Below are positions 21,801 through 33,931 of a DNA stretch of 64,000 nucleotides, piece by piece; positions within the stretch are counted from its first letter, which is position 1; every line of letters begins with the position of its first letter. Location: positions 932,501-996,500 of the forward strand of contig LR746275.1 in NCBI GenBank assembly GCA_902729315.2. Direction: 5' to 3'. The DNA is from Spirodela intermedia (lineage: Eukaryota; Streptophyta; Magnoliopsida; Alismatales; Araceae). Under the pieces are notes generated by a model. The model was not told the DNA's origin. It did no database searches and saw nothing but the letters and a program-made list of their open reading frames with translations. The position numbers and the translations under genes are program-made.

Positions 21801-24800
21801 TTTCATCTACAGTATATATATATATATATATATATGATTTTAGCAGTAAGTATGATTATAAAAGTTTTAGCTGTGTTAGTTTAAAATATTTTTTGATCCA
21901 GTTAACTTCGTTAGAGCATGGGTGCCTATTTGCTTTCATTCTTGATTTCCAAACCATAATAGAAAGAAAAGATTACTGGCATGTGATATGAATTTAGGTT
22001 CTGAACTTGAAAAGAGTGCCCATGATCAATTATCATTACATGTCATGCTAGAACCGTACTGAGTTTCATTAGCGTCATTCTAACCAACAACTATTGAGTT
22101 AAAATACATTTCCAAAAGCTTGATTGGCTTTACATTAAAGTTCAAGAAATTCAACTCTTGAGAGAGAACTTATCTCAAGAAATTTAATTGCCTCTATCAT
22201 GTATAAGACATTCAAAAAGGTGAACTGGGCATTCGAAACCTTACTCTTAATACCACTTACTTTAGCCAAAGCTAAAACGTAAATCTACAAAGAAAGGAAG
22301 AGGGAAAAAGAATTAAGGAAAAAAAAGCCATTCGAGTACTCCTTGTGATATGATGAGTTATTTATGAATCTCTAAGAAAATAGGAGCTAATAAAAAAATT
22401 ACTTGATAAAGGATGACATAGATAAGAGGAAAATACTACCAGTTTGCTAAAATAAAATATCTCCAGGAAAATATGCACTGTTACTTTTGGGCCCTTCCTG
22501 GTTTCGTTTAGTTGTCTTCTACGTCAACTAAAGAATAAAGAGTAGCATTAATTAAATGGAGATTTTCAACAAAAAAAGTCCTCCTAAATGGTAATAGAGA
22601 ATGGAGACAAATGAAGCCTTTATGTGAACTATGAACGATAAATGTTTTAGAAATTGGAGTGAAGAGATGTTCTCATATTAGACAGCATCAAACGTGGTTC
22701 ATATCAGAGAATAATCTTTGGTTAGTCTATCTTCCATCAAATGAGATCTATATTTTAGGAGAAGCGATTGTAACTTAAAAATCCCATAAGCTTTGTCAAG
22801 TGCTGGCCTCATCACTGCCTTCACCATTCCCCTCCCCCATTGCCCTTTCCAGTATAAGGCCAAAGATGAATGAGACAAAATAAAATGAAAATATAATCAG
22901 GTTGAAAGTGCTAATATTTATATTAAAGTCGCCTTATAACAATCAACTACATTAGAAACAAGCTCTTGAATTCGTAGAAACATTAATGAAAAAAATTAAA
23001 ATTATCAATTTAACATGTTTGAATCTGATGGGCTTAATCCAGTGAAATAAAAAATAAAAATTAGGGCTCTCAACTTCTAAGCTGAACCTGAGATTTACTA
23101 ACTTCGAAACATAGTCAACGACACATATTGTTCATAGTATAAGACCAATCTACATTCTAATCTCACAACTAGAAAATTCATTCATGAAGGTACTTAATTT
23201 AGGACTAACATATCTAAACTTTTGACAGAGCTGAATATTCAAAGGGATCTGAACAAGACAGAGAGAAACAAATTGCACCAAAAGTTCTCACCTTACCCAT
23301 TACAACAACGTTTTCAGCTTGAAGCTGCCTACACCTTTCCCATGCAAGATCATACTGGATAGGTCGTAGACCTAAAACCAGGCCGTTTTCTTTATTCTCT
23401 CCAACTATAACAAACTTCTCCTGGAAACCAGGGAATATACCTGCTTCAGCTACATGCTTAACTCTGTAAATACAAGCCTCTTGGACAGGCAAATATGCTG
23501 AAGACTTGGCAGTGACGTCTACAAGAGCACCATTCATATCTGTGTCAAAAACTGTTCCATTAACCTGGAAAACCGACAAATTAGCAACAATCTCTGATTA
23601 AAAGATAATGCTCAGTACTGTCATTCCCAAGATTTAGCAAATCCACAGAAGATTGAGAAAAATGAAGGCACTTCTAATTTCAAATTATCTTCCAAAATAT
23701 TGACAATGCACTGGGGCAATAACCTTAGGCGGGGAATCATAAGACATCAACCTCAAGCATGAAACCATTAATCTAAGAAAACTTCTGGAACACAAAAAAT
23801 TAATCTCCGTTCACTGTTACTCTGACGCAGTATCAAAGAAAATATACAAAAACCATCCAGAAGTAATTCTAGGAACGATTTTAAAATCAGTACTTTCATC
23901 CCACCCTTGAAAGCCATTCCAGTTAAGATGCATTCTAGAGAGACATTTTACCTTGCCACTGGAGTCTGGAAGAATTCGTGTTAGGGACGACAACTTTAAG
24001 TTACAATCTGCTTGCATGTACTTTGCCAAATGAAAGAGAGGCTATCTCTGTCAAAAAATTCCTATGCAAAGGAAGACATCATTTCTAAGAAGTCATTCAC
24101 AAATTGATGATAGATGGCCCTCCTTGACTTTAGTAAATAATGTCTTACTGAGATAGGTACTAGACATACATCGAAATTTGATTGCATGTGATTGAGGGGC
24201 TACTCATTGGGCCCTCAATGACATCCAACAAAAAAATTGTGGGGCTACTACATGTACGTGATTGAGGGCCCAATGTTTTCAGTGGTATTTTATCGCTTAA
24301 AATATATCTCCATATTTTTAATGAAGTGGTCTGTAATTAGGAGGGGAATGTGGCCCAATTGAATTGCATTAATAAGTCAGAGTAACCCACCTATAGAAAC
24401 CCCAATAGCATTCAGCCATTAGGAACTAGAGAAAGATCGTGAGGGTTCAGATGTACTAATAGCAGACTGAAATAAGTATTATAAAGTATAAAGGCACAAT
24501 TTCATCGTAATTATGCAAGCAAGAGAAGTTAGAGGGGTAAACCACGTTAATAGCATCAAAAACCCAATAACATACACTGCATCTGGATGAAGAAATTATA
24601 ATAGAAAAAGTTTCATAAGGTGTAAAAGAACCATATTTTCTCCCGCAATATGGTTATTTCAGTTCCTGCTATGCTAAAGTAATTCATTGAGAGTAAAGGC
24701 CGACGATATAAAAAGTTACCAAATTAGTGGCCACAAATACTGGCACTCTAGCAATACAATAAACACAGGATGAAACACAGACATGAACATACTCATTAGC

Positions 24801-26841
24801 TTAGAGATATTATTCTCATGCATCTACCTTCGTTTTTGGATGGCTGTCATAAGCTAATAGATATTGTTAGTACCCTTCCATTAAGTAATTAGGCAAAGGC
24901 ATTTAAACTCAAATTCCCCATATAAAAATTAGACCAGTAACACCATTCTCTTGGGAGAAGAACAAAAGTGTCAACTAAAGCCAGCAGTCATTTATCAAAG
25001 ATCTCAAATCAGATGACTATAAGACTTACATCTGATAAGAAATGACCCTAGAAAGGGACGATATTATACCAGCTAGTTTATTCAACACTATAGATTTCAA
25101 TAATCAAACAGATAACAGTCATCACTTAGAACACATGAACATGAGCTACTTAGGTTTACAAAGTTAGATGCACAAGCAATAACAGTTGAATAAATCTGCA
25201 GATGAGGGCTATAGGAAAGGCTAAGAAACAAAGAGAGGAGTCAAGTTCACAGGATAGAAGTTATCCTTTCCTATATCACAACAAGAAATTCATTCTCTCC
25301 AAACAAGAGAAAGAAGAAAAACGAAAACAGTTCCCACTAGGAATTGAGGCACTTTCATCAACCATCATAATTGTCATAGTTACTCAACTTGTCCACAGCT
25401 CTCCCAACAGATACAAGTGACTCTCCAATGTATCCTGCGTAGCCTATAATGTTACTCTGAATTTTTCCCCAATCGTATTCACAATCGCATGGCATTACAA
25501 AAATAAACGTCAAAGTGACTCATTAAATATATAGAAAACATTCTTACACAAAGGGTGTAGGTTGGGAGGGGGTGCCTTCAAGATAGCAGTTAGGTGGGTG
25601 ACTCATGTCCTTTCCTCTTTGAACTAGCGACTGAATTTCAGGACATCCAGTTCCTGAGGTGTGATATTGAAGCAGCCATGCTGTAAAAAAACTTTTTGTA
25701 GGTTCTACTGGGAGTAACGAAGAAAAGATCATCATAAAAGCAAGCGAATTCGAAGAGCTGTAATCTATCATCCAATCGAAGGTCAGAAAAAACAACACGT
25801 TATTCTAGCTCAGATGTTGTGCCCCCAGGACAAAACTTTTCTGGGTTGCAACAATTCACCAGTTTTCTTGGCTATTATGCATCTATTACTGACAGCAGCA
25901 CTCACTCTTAGGCCGTAATCTTGGACATCCTATTCAAGCGGTAATTGCCATTTTATTAAGTAATGGAGCATGTTGCTGTTGACATCCTTTTCTTCTCTCG
26001 TCAGACTCCCTTTCTTTGCCAGACACTTATTTTTATACAACAAAGAGCAGTTAATCAAGCTTTACAATGAGTTTTTACTGAACCAGGAATGGGTTCACTC
26101 CTGTCCACTAATCAATGTGGACAGGAGTGAACCCATTCTAATGTCCATTCATCTCCCTTTCATATCCAAAACTAGATACGATATGAAACCAGATGCGAAT
26201 GAAGTCCCTACGCCTATTCAGAAACATATGACGCTACTGAAGCATTCAAGTCTAATGCTCAGCAGCCAAACGGACATTAGCCGTATGTCCACATAGTTTG
26301 ACCTTCTTGCCGCATTCTATTTGAGTGTATCAATAGGCGCACATAAGTAGGATTGTCCTTCTTCCAATGCAGAATTAAAGCAAAAAGGAGTAATAGACTG
26401 CGTAATTCCCATATTGTCCAGCCGCGATTGTAAGCGATCAAATAAGACAGCCACATTGAGGGAGTTGAGGAAACAAGACAAGAGCCACGGGAGAAGATAG
26501 ATCAATACCTGGGTGCCGACCTCGGATTTGAAATCGTACTTGTCCAGAGCTTCCAGGAATTCCTCGACGGTGAAGGAGACGCCATCCATGGGGGCAGTGT
26601 GGCATCGCTCGTAAGCCGCTTTAAACTGCTCCTTGAGCCGCTGCCTCTCCCGAGTCTGCGCATTGGTGCGTAGGGCCGAGCTCCGGGCCACCACGACGGC
26701 TCTGTTCTTAGAGGAAAACGGAGGGTGACTCCTGGAGAAGGTGCGAACTTCGCGGGAGAAAGAGTACCCGATTCTTGTGACTAGGCAGGAGGATGGAGAG
26801 GGGCTCCGAAGCCAGGCGAGCTCCCGAAGAGCTGGACCCAT
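18860..26841 (-). CDS. PRPS1: Plastid 30S ribosomal protein S1
   Basis: Exons, minus strand: 26841-26509, 23564-23292, 20321-20241, 20062-19781, 19699-19589, 19512-19426, then a terminal exon at about 18877. The first six exons join in phase 0 and give 389 aa that align from end to end with chloroplast S1. Residues 1-55 are Arg/Ser-rich, a plausible transit peptide; [14 protein letters not shown] starts the mature-like region. Three S1 (OB-fold) repeats follow, near 110-180, 193-260 and 273-343, with [13 protein letters not shown] and [11 protein letters not shown] as landmarks. The protein binds mRNA on the plastid small subunit. Introns 1 and 2 are each ~2.9 kb. The tail is uncertain: the strong donor of exon 6 (GAG|GTAATA) joined to the acceptor at 18877 adds five residues and a stop (394 aa), whereas a weak upstream donor (GG|GTCAGA) restores the conserved LSLNSDG tail frame. 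Confidence 0.9.
21812..21835. repeat. (TA)n microsatellite in PRPS1 intron 2
   Basis: A perfect run of about twelve TA units inside the large second intron of the plastid S1 gene. No other structure is seen around it. Confidence 0.85.
26087..26138. repeat. Perfect 22-bp inverted repeat (hairpin) in PRPS1 intron 1
   Basis: Arm 1 at 26087-26108 (GAATGGGTTCACTCC then TGTCCAC) is matched base for base by its reverse complement at 26117-26138, with an 8-base loop TAATCAAT between. The match ends abruptly on both sides. It lies in the first intron of the plastid S1 gene, so it is present in that pre-mRNA. Confidence 0.9.
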
Positions 26842-27004
26842 GCCTCAGCTCCGGCCTCCTGGCGTAGGTGAGGGAATAAAAATTCGCCTTTTAGCATAGC
26901 TAATGACTGGGTTGAAAAAGAGATTCCATGGATATCTGAGTACATCATTGGCCCGATTCCACTCTCTTACTTATGTGACTACCAAGATAAAACAGATAGA
27001 TTTT

Positions 27005-27451
27005 TTTTTTTTTTTTGGATAACTGTGTTGGGCCAAACTCCTCAAGAGGTCACCCATCCTGGTACTTCACACGCCCAAGCACTTTGGTGCCTCTCAAGCA
27101 CATTCTTCGGAGATAGATGCCACTTGTGTCTCTCGACATCGTGACAGGGGTGCCTCTCGGCATGTTCTTTGGAGCTGAGGGCATCTTGGCATGGTGAGAG
27201 GCATCTTGGCATAGTGAGATGGATGCTATATATGACATGGTGAGATAGATGTCACATATGCCACATACGTTCTTCGAAGCTCAAGACATCTATCTTGGCA
27301 TGGTGACAGAAGGGTTCGCAACATCCTAGAGAGGTCACCCATCCCGGTACTTCACATGCCCAAGCACTTTGGTGCCTCTCAGGCACATTCTTCGGAGATA
27401 GATACCACTTGCATCTCTCGACATCGTGACAACTCTCCCACTAAAGGGAGT
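27005..27451 (-). mobile_element. Polyadenylated retroposon built from 5S-rRNA-like units
   Basis: Read on the minus strand, the insert ends in an A16 tail (plus-strand T run 27001-27016) and is flanked by a 17-bp target-site duplication, 26988-27004 and 27452-27468, with 15 of 17 bases equal. Two 100-bp units, 27046-27145 and 27331-27430, align without gaps and differ by six transitions. Each contains GTGCTTGGGC and, 13 bases further on, GGATGGGTGACCTC; these match plant 5S rRNA box A and box C with the same 13-base gap. After box C, the unit at 27046 continues to resemble the 5S 3' end. The 185 bp between the units hold two further degraded partial units. It lies ~160 bp upstream of the PRPS1 ATG, same strand. 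The alternative is a rearranged fragment of a Cassandra-type TRIM element, whose LTRs carry 5S sequence, but I see no LTR ends or primer-binding site. Confidence 0.75.
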
Positions 27452-27469
27452 TAAAATAAATAGATTTTA

Positions 27470-30400
27470 AGAGTATTGAAGATACCGTTTAGCCTATTCT
27501 TTCTTCTCAATAGTAATCTCTAGCCACCTAACTTCGTAAACACACTATTCATGTCCTCAAGAATGATATTCACATATAACCCATCTCCTGGCCATTTGAT
27601 GTTACCTGAAACTATAGTTATTTTATCTTTGTTCTAACTGGATGAAGGTAAAATAAGGCTCAAAATTATAATAATTGGTCAGATTTGTGTCCTAACACTT
27701 TCGATGCTCACATGGTGTTCTCAAAACCATATGACATCATCATTGAAGAGTGTTCATTGAGATATATGGCCAGATGTTGAACCATATTGACTATTGGCAA
27801 GAGTATGTGCACTCTAGTTACGAGAGTCACACATATCAGAATGACAGATGTGCAGAGTAGAGTAGCAAAATGTGTAAAGCGTTTGTAGTCTATCCAGGTT
27901 CAAAAAATCATCTTGTTTGAACTTATGCATGCCACATCAGTAAATAGAGCTAACATTTATCAAAAATTCCATTTCGTCCATTTTTATGAGATTTTTTTAT
28001 GCATTGAAAAAGGAGCATAATGCAGTAAACGGTGCAAAAACTTTTCAAGTTGACAATTTCCCCAAAAAGGGCAAATTTAGAATGCAACATCTGAAAAATG
28101 GAAAAAGTTCAAAAAAGAGATCCATGAAATGGTGAAACAAATAGGCAAAAGTCAACTTGCCACAAAATTTTGACATTATATCATATTACATCAGGTTTAA
28201 ATTAAAATCATGAAGGTAAATTTGCATTCTAGGTAAAGAACTAAACATTGTAACCATTTTAGGATTTTCCATATGGTCTGTTTTATGACATTTTATTTTG
28301 TTTATGACCTGAATTTTGTTTTGACTAAAGGAAGGGTGTTCTGGAAAAAAGCTCTACATTGGCACCATGAAATTTTCCCTGAAAATGGTTCAACAATGCA
28401 AAATTTCCCAAATTTTCCATTTGAAATTTCTATTTGGCCCATTTTTACAACATTTGTTTATTTTATGTGTTACATTGTTATTTCGTGAACAATTTTGTTA
28501 TGTGATCAGTTCATGTCACAACCTCTGACATTATCTTAAATTAGGTTTTAGTTCCAAGTTTCTATTCAGAATAAAGAATTTGTCATTTATGAAACAAAGT
28601 GGAAAACAATATCATGATACAAATCTAAAATTTTCCATTTGGTCTTAGATTCTCTAAACAATTTTCATGTAAATCAAAATAAAATATGAGAACAGCAACA
28701 CATGAATTAGTTGCAAAAAGTTTCCAAATCCACTAAGACCTGCATCAATGATAAAACTACAACATCTTGATAGTCATTTAAGGAAAAAAAAAATCTTTCA
28801 ATTGTGGAAATGCGGCAAAAAATGATAAAAATGAACACGATAGAGAATTTTCTTAAGGTTTATCAATTATTTACTATTATACATTAAGTCAAGATCAAAT
28901 AAATACAACTTCTGGCATGAAATTGATATCACATAGATTTTCCTAATCCTTGAATCCACAAGAATCGGAAGCTACTTGAAATGAACTAGGACTAGAAAAG
29001 CACTACTAGAATCAACAACAACTTAAAAATCTCACAAAGAGAAGGAAAATTCGTAATAATTCATCTACCCTTCAGCTTATAGCATGCAAAACCCTATAAA
29101 TCTAATATGTTCATTTTTGCCTTCAAACATTTATAGGCCATGTTTTTATGGGTTAGATGGATATTTGCTGCTTCAATTGTAAGTTAATATGATCAAAAAA
29201 TTAAGACAAGACACAAGCTTTTTAAGGGACAAAGCTTTCTATTAGAAAAAGGGGATAAAATCTTCGAACATCAGTTCATCATGAGTTTACAACTTTATCC
29301 TTTTATGTGGTTTAAATTACCTTTTAGGCCAAATTTTCTATTGAAAGTAAGGAAATTAGGAACCTGGAAAAAAAGGTTAGAAAGAATTGCAAGATGTAAA
29401 AAAATAGCCAAAGATTTCCAAAAATTCCACTAGTAGCAATTTTTTGACCTCTTCTTTTATTGCAAGTAAAACTATGAATTTGGAGAATAAATTCTCTTAA
29501 TTCGAATGGAATTTTCAAAAAAGATAGGATGCATGAAATTCTGAAATAGTTCACAAAGTATCAATTTGTCACAAATGTTAAGCATTATCAGGTTTAAATG
29601 AGGCACTAGATATTTATCTCTATTCCAAGGAAAGATGCATGAAAACATTGGGAAACACCTTGATAAGTTGACAAGTGACGCAGCCATTGTATTGGGGAGG
29701 CAGCCAGAGTTTTGAGGAGTTGAAATGAGGATGAGAAACCAGTTCCTCCATCTTGAATCATTGAATTCACAAGAAGAGACTATTTCTTGAATTCAAGAGC
29801 CAAGAGACAATAGAAGATGGTTTTAGGGTTACAATTTTGGAAACCCCAAAAAATCAAGTTAAGTTAGCAAGTGAAGTTTCAAAATGTTTTGGGAATAAGA
29901 TAGTGACCAGGAACAAAGATGTGGATGCATTGTTCACGCCCTTTTTGGGCCTTTCTACGTCTTATCATCTTTCGTCCATGTTCGCATTACAAGAATACTT
30001 AGACCATCACTTTTTTGCTTCTATTTTTGTTTTTTTACATTAGTCTTCATGATCGTCATAAACATCCATCACATTAAAAGCAAAAAATATACCCATTTTT
30101 GTAGAGTTTTGAGTGACCCATATGTCTTGATCTTCAACTTCAACTTGCTATAAGTAATAGCTAGAAACTTTTATTTTCTTAGGATGAGCAGCAGCTTACA
30201 TAACTAGTTTATTACACACTTGAATTTTTTTTCCCACCTATTCTGATCAGCAGCCTCAGCATGCCAATTTGATGCCCACATCTGCAGCTTGCATGTTTGT
30301 TAGACCCAAGTAGGATGAGCTTCAAATTTTGTGATCATATAGTAGATAAGGAACCAGATCTTGTACTTTAATAACCTAAAGTTGACGATAAAAAGGACTT

Positions 30401-31230
30401 AATGGGTTCGATTTTAATGATATTACATTAAAGTTTGATTGACTGCACACTAATGAAAAGTACTGATGATAGTAGATAAGGAAGGAGAATTATAGGTAGG
30501 CTTGTTAGGGGAAGATCACAATAAAACTTATCCCGTATGTGTCTTCTTCCTTCATCTATACATTTACCGAATCATTTTTCCACATTTCACAAAGATGTCG
30601 CTAAATTGAAACATTAATTTAGGAGATATATATCGGTTTTTTTCCAAATTATTGCCTTTTAATACCAGTTTATAGTCTATATAGGCTTTGAAACCTCGTT
30701 AATTGAAGCCCCTCCCTTACAGCTGCTTATGTGCAAAAAAAGAAGTGGAGAGGGCCCATTCTCACCGAGGATGAGGTACAAGGTCGGCAGTGAGGCTGCG
30801 GAGTTGGCACGCAAATAGGGGTTGGGCATAGCAAAGCAGTTTGAATTTACGAAAAAATCCCTGAAAAATGATTTTCAACGCGTCTGAATTTCTCTCATTT
30901 CTTGTTTTCTTTGCCATCACTCCTCGGAAGCATACATAGCAAGGGGCTTATCGGGGAAAAGGGACTGGAGAAGAAGCTGGATGAGAGAGAGAGAGAGAGA
31001 GCTTTGGGTGGGTTCGAGCTTGCAGTGTCTGTTCCTCTATCGTAACATCTTACCACTTCTCAAAGCTCCAGCTTTATGGGATTCCACCGATGGTGACGGC
31101 GTCTCTGTAGATGCCTTGTCTTCGTATACAGGCAGGCCTTGTCTTATGCTCCGACCTTGAACACCCTTTTGGCTGTTCCAGAATCTCTTCGAATACCACC
31201 AGCTTTTGCTTTCTATAAAAGCACCTTAAA
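27470..31230. other. AT-rich intergenic region, no gene seen
   Basis: Long AT-rich stretch with only short open frames, none resembling a known family. Many phrases such as AAATTTTCCATTTGG and CAAATTTTCC recur between 27950 and 29700, suggesting decayed repeat DNA. A (GA)n tract is present at about 30982-31001. The region 30720-31230 is richer in GC but I cannot assign it to a gene. Confidence 0.5.
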
Positions 31231-31260
31231 GAATGGTCTCTAGATACGCACCCCCCATTT

Positions 31261-31331
31261 TTAGAGAGACAGAGGGAGGGCGGGCGGTGGGAGAGAGAGA
31301 GAGAGAGAGTGAGAGAGGGAGGGCGGGTGGT

Positions 31332-31370
<39 letters not shown>

Positions 31371-31382
31371 AGGGCGGGTGGT

Positions 31383-31419
<37 letters not shown>

Positions 31420-31515
31420 AGGGCGGGTGGTGGGAGAGAGAGAGAGAGAGAGAGTGAGATAGAGAGGGAGGGCGGGTGGTTGGAGAGAGAGAGAGAGAGA
31501 GAAAGAGAAAGAGAT
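31261..31515 (+). repeat. GA/G-rich minisatellite with possible G-quadruplex motifs
   Basis: About five units, each a (GA)n run followed by a G-rich block of the type GGGAGGGAGGGCGGGTGGTGGG. Unit length varies between ~45 and ~60 bp because of the GA run. The G-blocks contain four or more closely spaced G3 runs, enough for a G-quadruplex on the plus strand. Open frames across it on both strands are artefacts of the repeat. Confidence 0.85.
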
Positions 31516-32597
31516 TCTCCCCTTATTGTCTAGCACGACCTCTCTCATTGTTGCATGGCTGCGCACTCTTCTTTGACCAAATATGTCAAAGATAGAATAG
31601 GAAGCCGTCCTGGGTTGGTGAGGAGACAGAGTGGGGCTGGTGGGCGGCGGCGGACCCGTAGGATGACGTCACTCACTCGGCAAAGACAGCCACCTGCCCC
31701 ATATTCATTACTGGGCGTCAAACACGGTTGCTTCTCTAATGGAGTCTGATCTCTTAAAGATTCCCCCCTCTCGCAGGAATCTTCAATTAATCGGCCGCCG
31801 GATATTTGTATATATACTGCACCCCTTAAGCTTACGGTGGGCCCGGCTAATAAAAGATGTTTGTGCAAATAATTTTCTAATATGGGAAAGATTCCGTAAA
31901 GATCTCCTAGACTTAAGGATCTGCAGCTCACTTAGAAATTCTTCGCATAGTGTGGGGGATAAACCAAGGTTCGGTTCACCCTAGCGACAGAAACTTTCCC
32001 TCATTTTTCTCCAGCGAAGTACCTGGTCTCAGGTTAAGCTAAAATGGACCTTCCTTATGTGGGGAACACGTGGGGCGAGGCAAATTGCTACAAAATAATT
32101 AGCGATCTCGGATCCGACAGTTGGCCGGTTAGTGGCAAATTTTAAAATTATTATTTCGGATTGGTGGCATTATATAATTTGGGGAGCGGCCCCACAGAAT
32201 GGTTAGCCGTTCAGTTTCTCACACGTGTAAGTCCAGTTATTGCGAAAGCACGATAAGTATCCGATTCTTGTTTACCTTTCTTATCTTTGATTGATCCGGG
32301 CATTCAAATCTGGCGGACCCGATTCTTCGCAAGACTGTGAAAGGGATCAGAAGAGCATACGACCGGCTAGGCGTTACTGATGGGGGGTGGGGGGGGTGGT
32401 TGCGGGCCCCACAGCGCACAACAACCCACCGCCGCCAAATAGGAGCCAGCGAGCGAAATGAGAGGTCACAGTCAACTTACCAAAACCTACGGCGATCTCC
32501 GCCGTTGAGAGCTGCACCGTTTAGGATCTGACGGCTAGGAGTGACCTGCGAATGCCGGATCTGCAAGAGTGGGGCTCTGACCACCATGGCTGTCGTC

Positions 32598-32605
32598 TAT
32601 AAATA
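32598..32605 (+). promoter_or_regulatory. TATA box of the SAM synthetase gene
   Basis: TATAAATA at this site lies about 30 bases before the likely transcription start near 32630. It precedes a pyrimidine-rich leader ending in a donor at 32720. No competing TATA box is closer to the leader exon. Confidence 0.7.
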
Positions 32606-32629
32606 CATGGCGAACGCGTCAGGGCTGAG

Positions 32630-33931
32630 CGCTGAAGGGGCAGTCCTCTCTCCCGTAGATCGAATAGCGCAGACGGCGAGGCTGGGTCGGATCTAGGGCT
32701 TCTCATCTCTCTTCTTCACGGTTAGTCTCCCTCTCCTTTGCCTTTTCTCTCGACGATTTCGGTGTTTTCGGTTTGTTTGGGGTCAGATCTGAAGCTTTTA
32801 GTATTATCCGTCCCTGGGATTCCTGTATTAGTTGCGTCCTCGTCGTCTTCTTCTCCTTCCCTCCTTCCTTCCTTACTTCGATCCGTATGTTTTTCTCTTT
32901 ATTTCCGTTCTAAAGGTTCGGTGGTTTTTTTCCTAGTGTTTAGTGTGTTTTGGTCCCATGTCTCTGTTAAAGAGTCTGTTCCTGTCGCTGTTGGGTTATC
33001 ACCTCTTGGGTTCTCATTGGGAAGGCTGGGGTTTTTATGGATCTGGATCTGGTTGCCTGCTGCTCCGGGCAGATCTGCGATTTTTTAAGTTGATTTGAGG
33101 GGAAAAGCTAGTACGTTTGTTGTAAGAGAGTTCGGTTGCTATATCCGATTTGATGTCTCCAGGTTGCCTTAATTAGACTCAGATCTGTCCGACTTGAGGA
33201 GCCTTTCCGCGACGGTGGATCGAACGAAGAAATTGGCCATTTTTGTTCAGTTTTGTTCTACGTATTTCGATATTTGTGCCAATTCAAGGCTTCGAAATCC
33301 AATATTACCGGATGTCGACGGTCGTTCACCTGAATCCTTAGACCTCAAGGGTCTTCCTACCTATGATGACTTCCGCGACATTTAGATCATGGTTGGGTAT
33401 AGCAGATCCTCCCGTTCTGTGTTGTTTAATTATTTGTATGCACCCCAAAATCTCTGTGAACATTCGGAGAACTGGTTTTCCAGCTGTCACGCCTTGCCCG
33501 GTGTCTTCGTTCACTATTCGGTACCTGTACACTGCCATAACTAACGGTGTTGTTGTCATTTAGAGTCTTCTAGGCCGGTATGTCAGGTAGATGCTGTCGT
33601 CACCGTCTGACTACGGACATCTCTCCGATTCGTTTAATTCCCTTGCTAGTGATTCTATGCTCTTGCTTGCTTACTCTCCCCTCGGGATTGGTGTCCATAT
33701 TTTTAGTGTGGTACAAATAGGGAGAGAGCTGGGAATGTTTTGTGGATCCACCAAAGGGTGAAAATGGGAACTCCCTTGTGCATTTTTTGCCTTCAGATCG
33801 ATTTAAAGCTTAGAATTTTTTAGTCTCTCTCTTGGTTTACTTTTCAGATCTTGTTTTGTGATCGGACATCGCAATAGTAATGTTGATCTTCTCTTGGATC
33901 TTCTTGTGCGTAGGTAGCTTCGATTCAAGCC
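32630..33931 (+). promoter_or_regulatory. 5' UTR of the SAM synthetase gene with leader intron
   Basis: A leader exon of about 32630-32720 ends in ACG|GTTAGT. A 1.19-kb T-rich intron (32721-33913) ends in GTGCGTAG, and a second noncoding piece (33914-33931) leads to the ATG. A long first intron in the leader is common in plant SAM synthetase genes and often boosts expression; the boost here is inference. The transcription start is estimated from the TATA box. Confidence 0.65.

Noticed and set aside
27331-27430. A functional 5S rRNA gene
   Set aside because: Only the region from box A to just past box C resembles 5S. The 5' half of 5S rRNA is missing and the rest of the unit is unrelated, so it is a derived repeat.
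31233-31566. Frames with Glu-Arg or Ser-Leu repeats
   Set aside because: They are produced by the GA/G-rich minisatellite.
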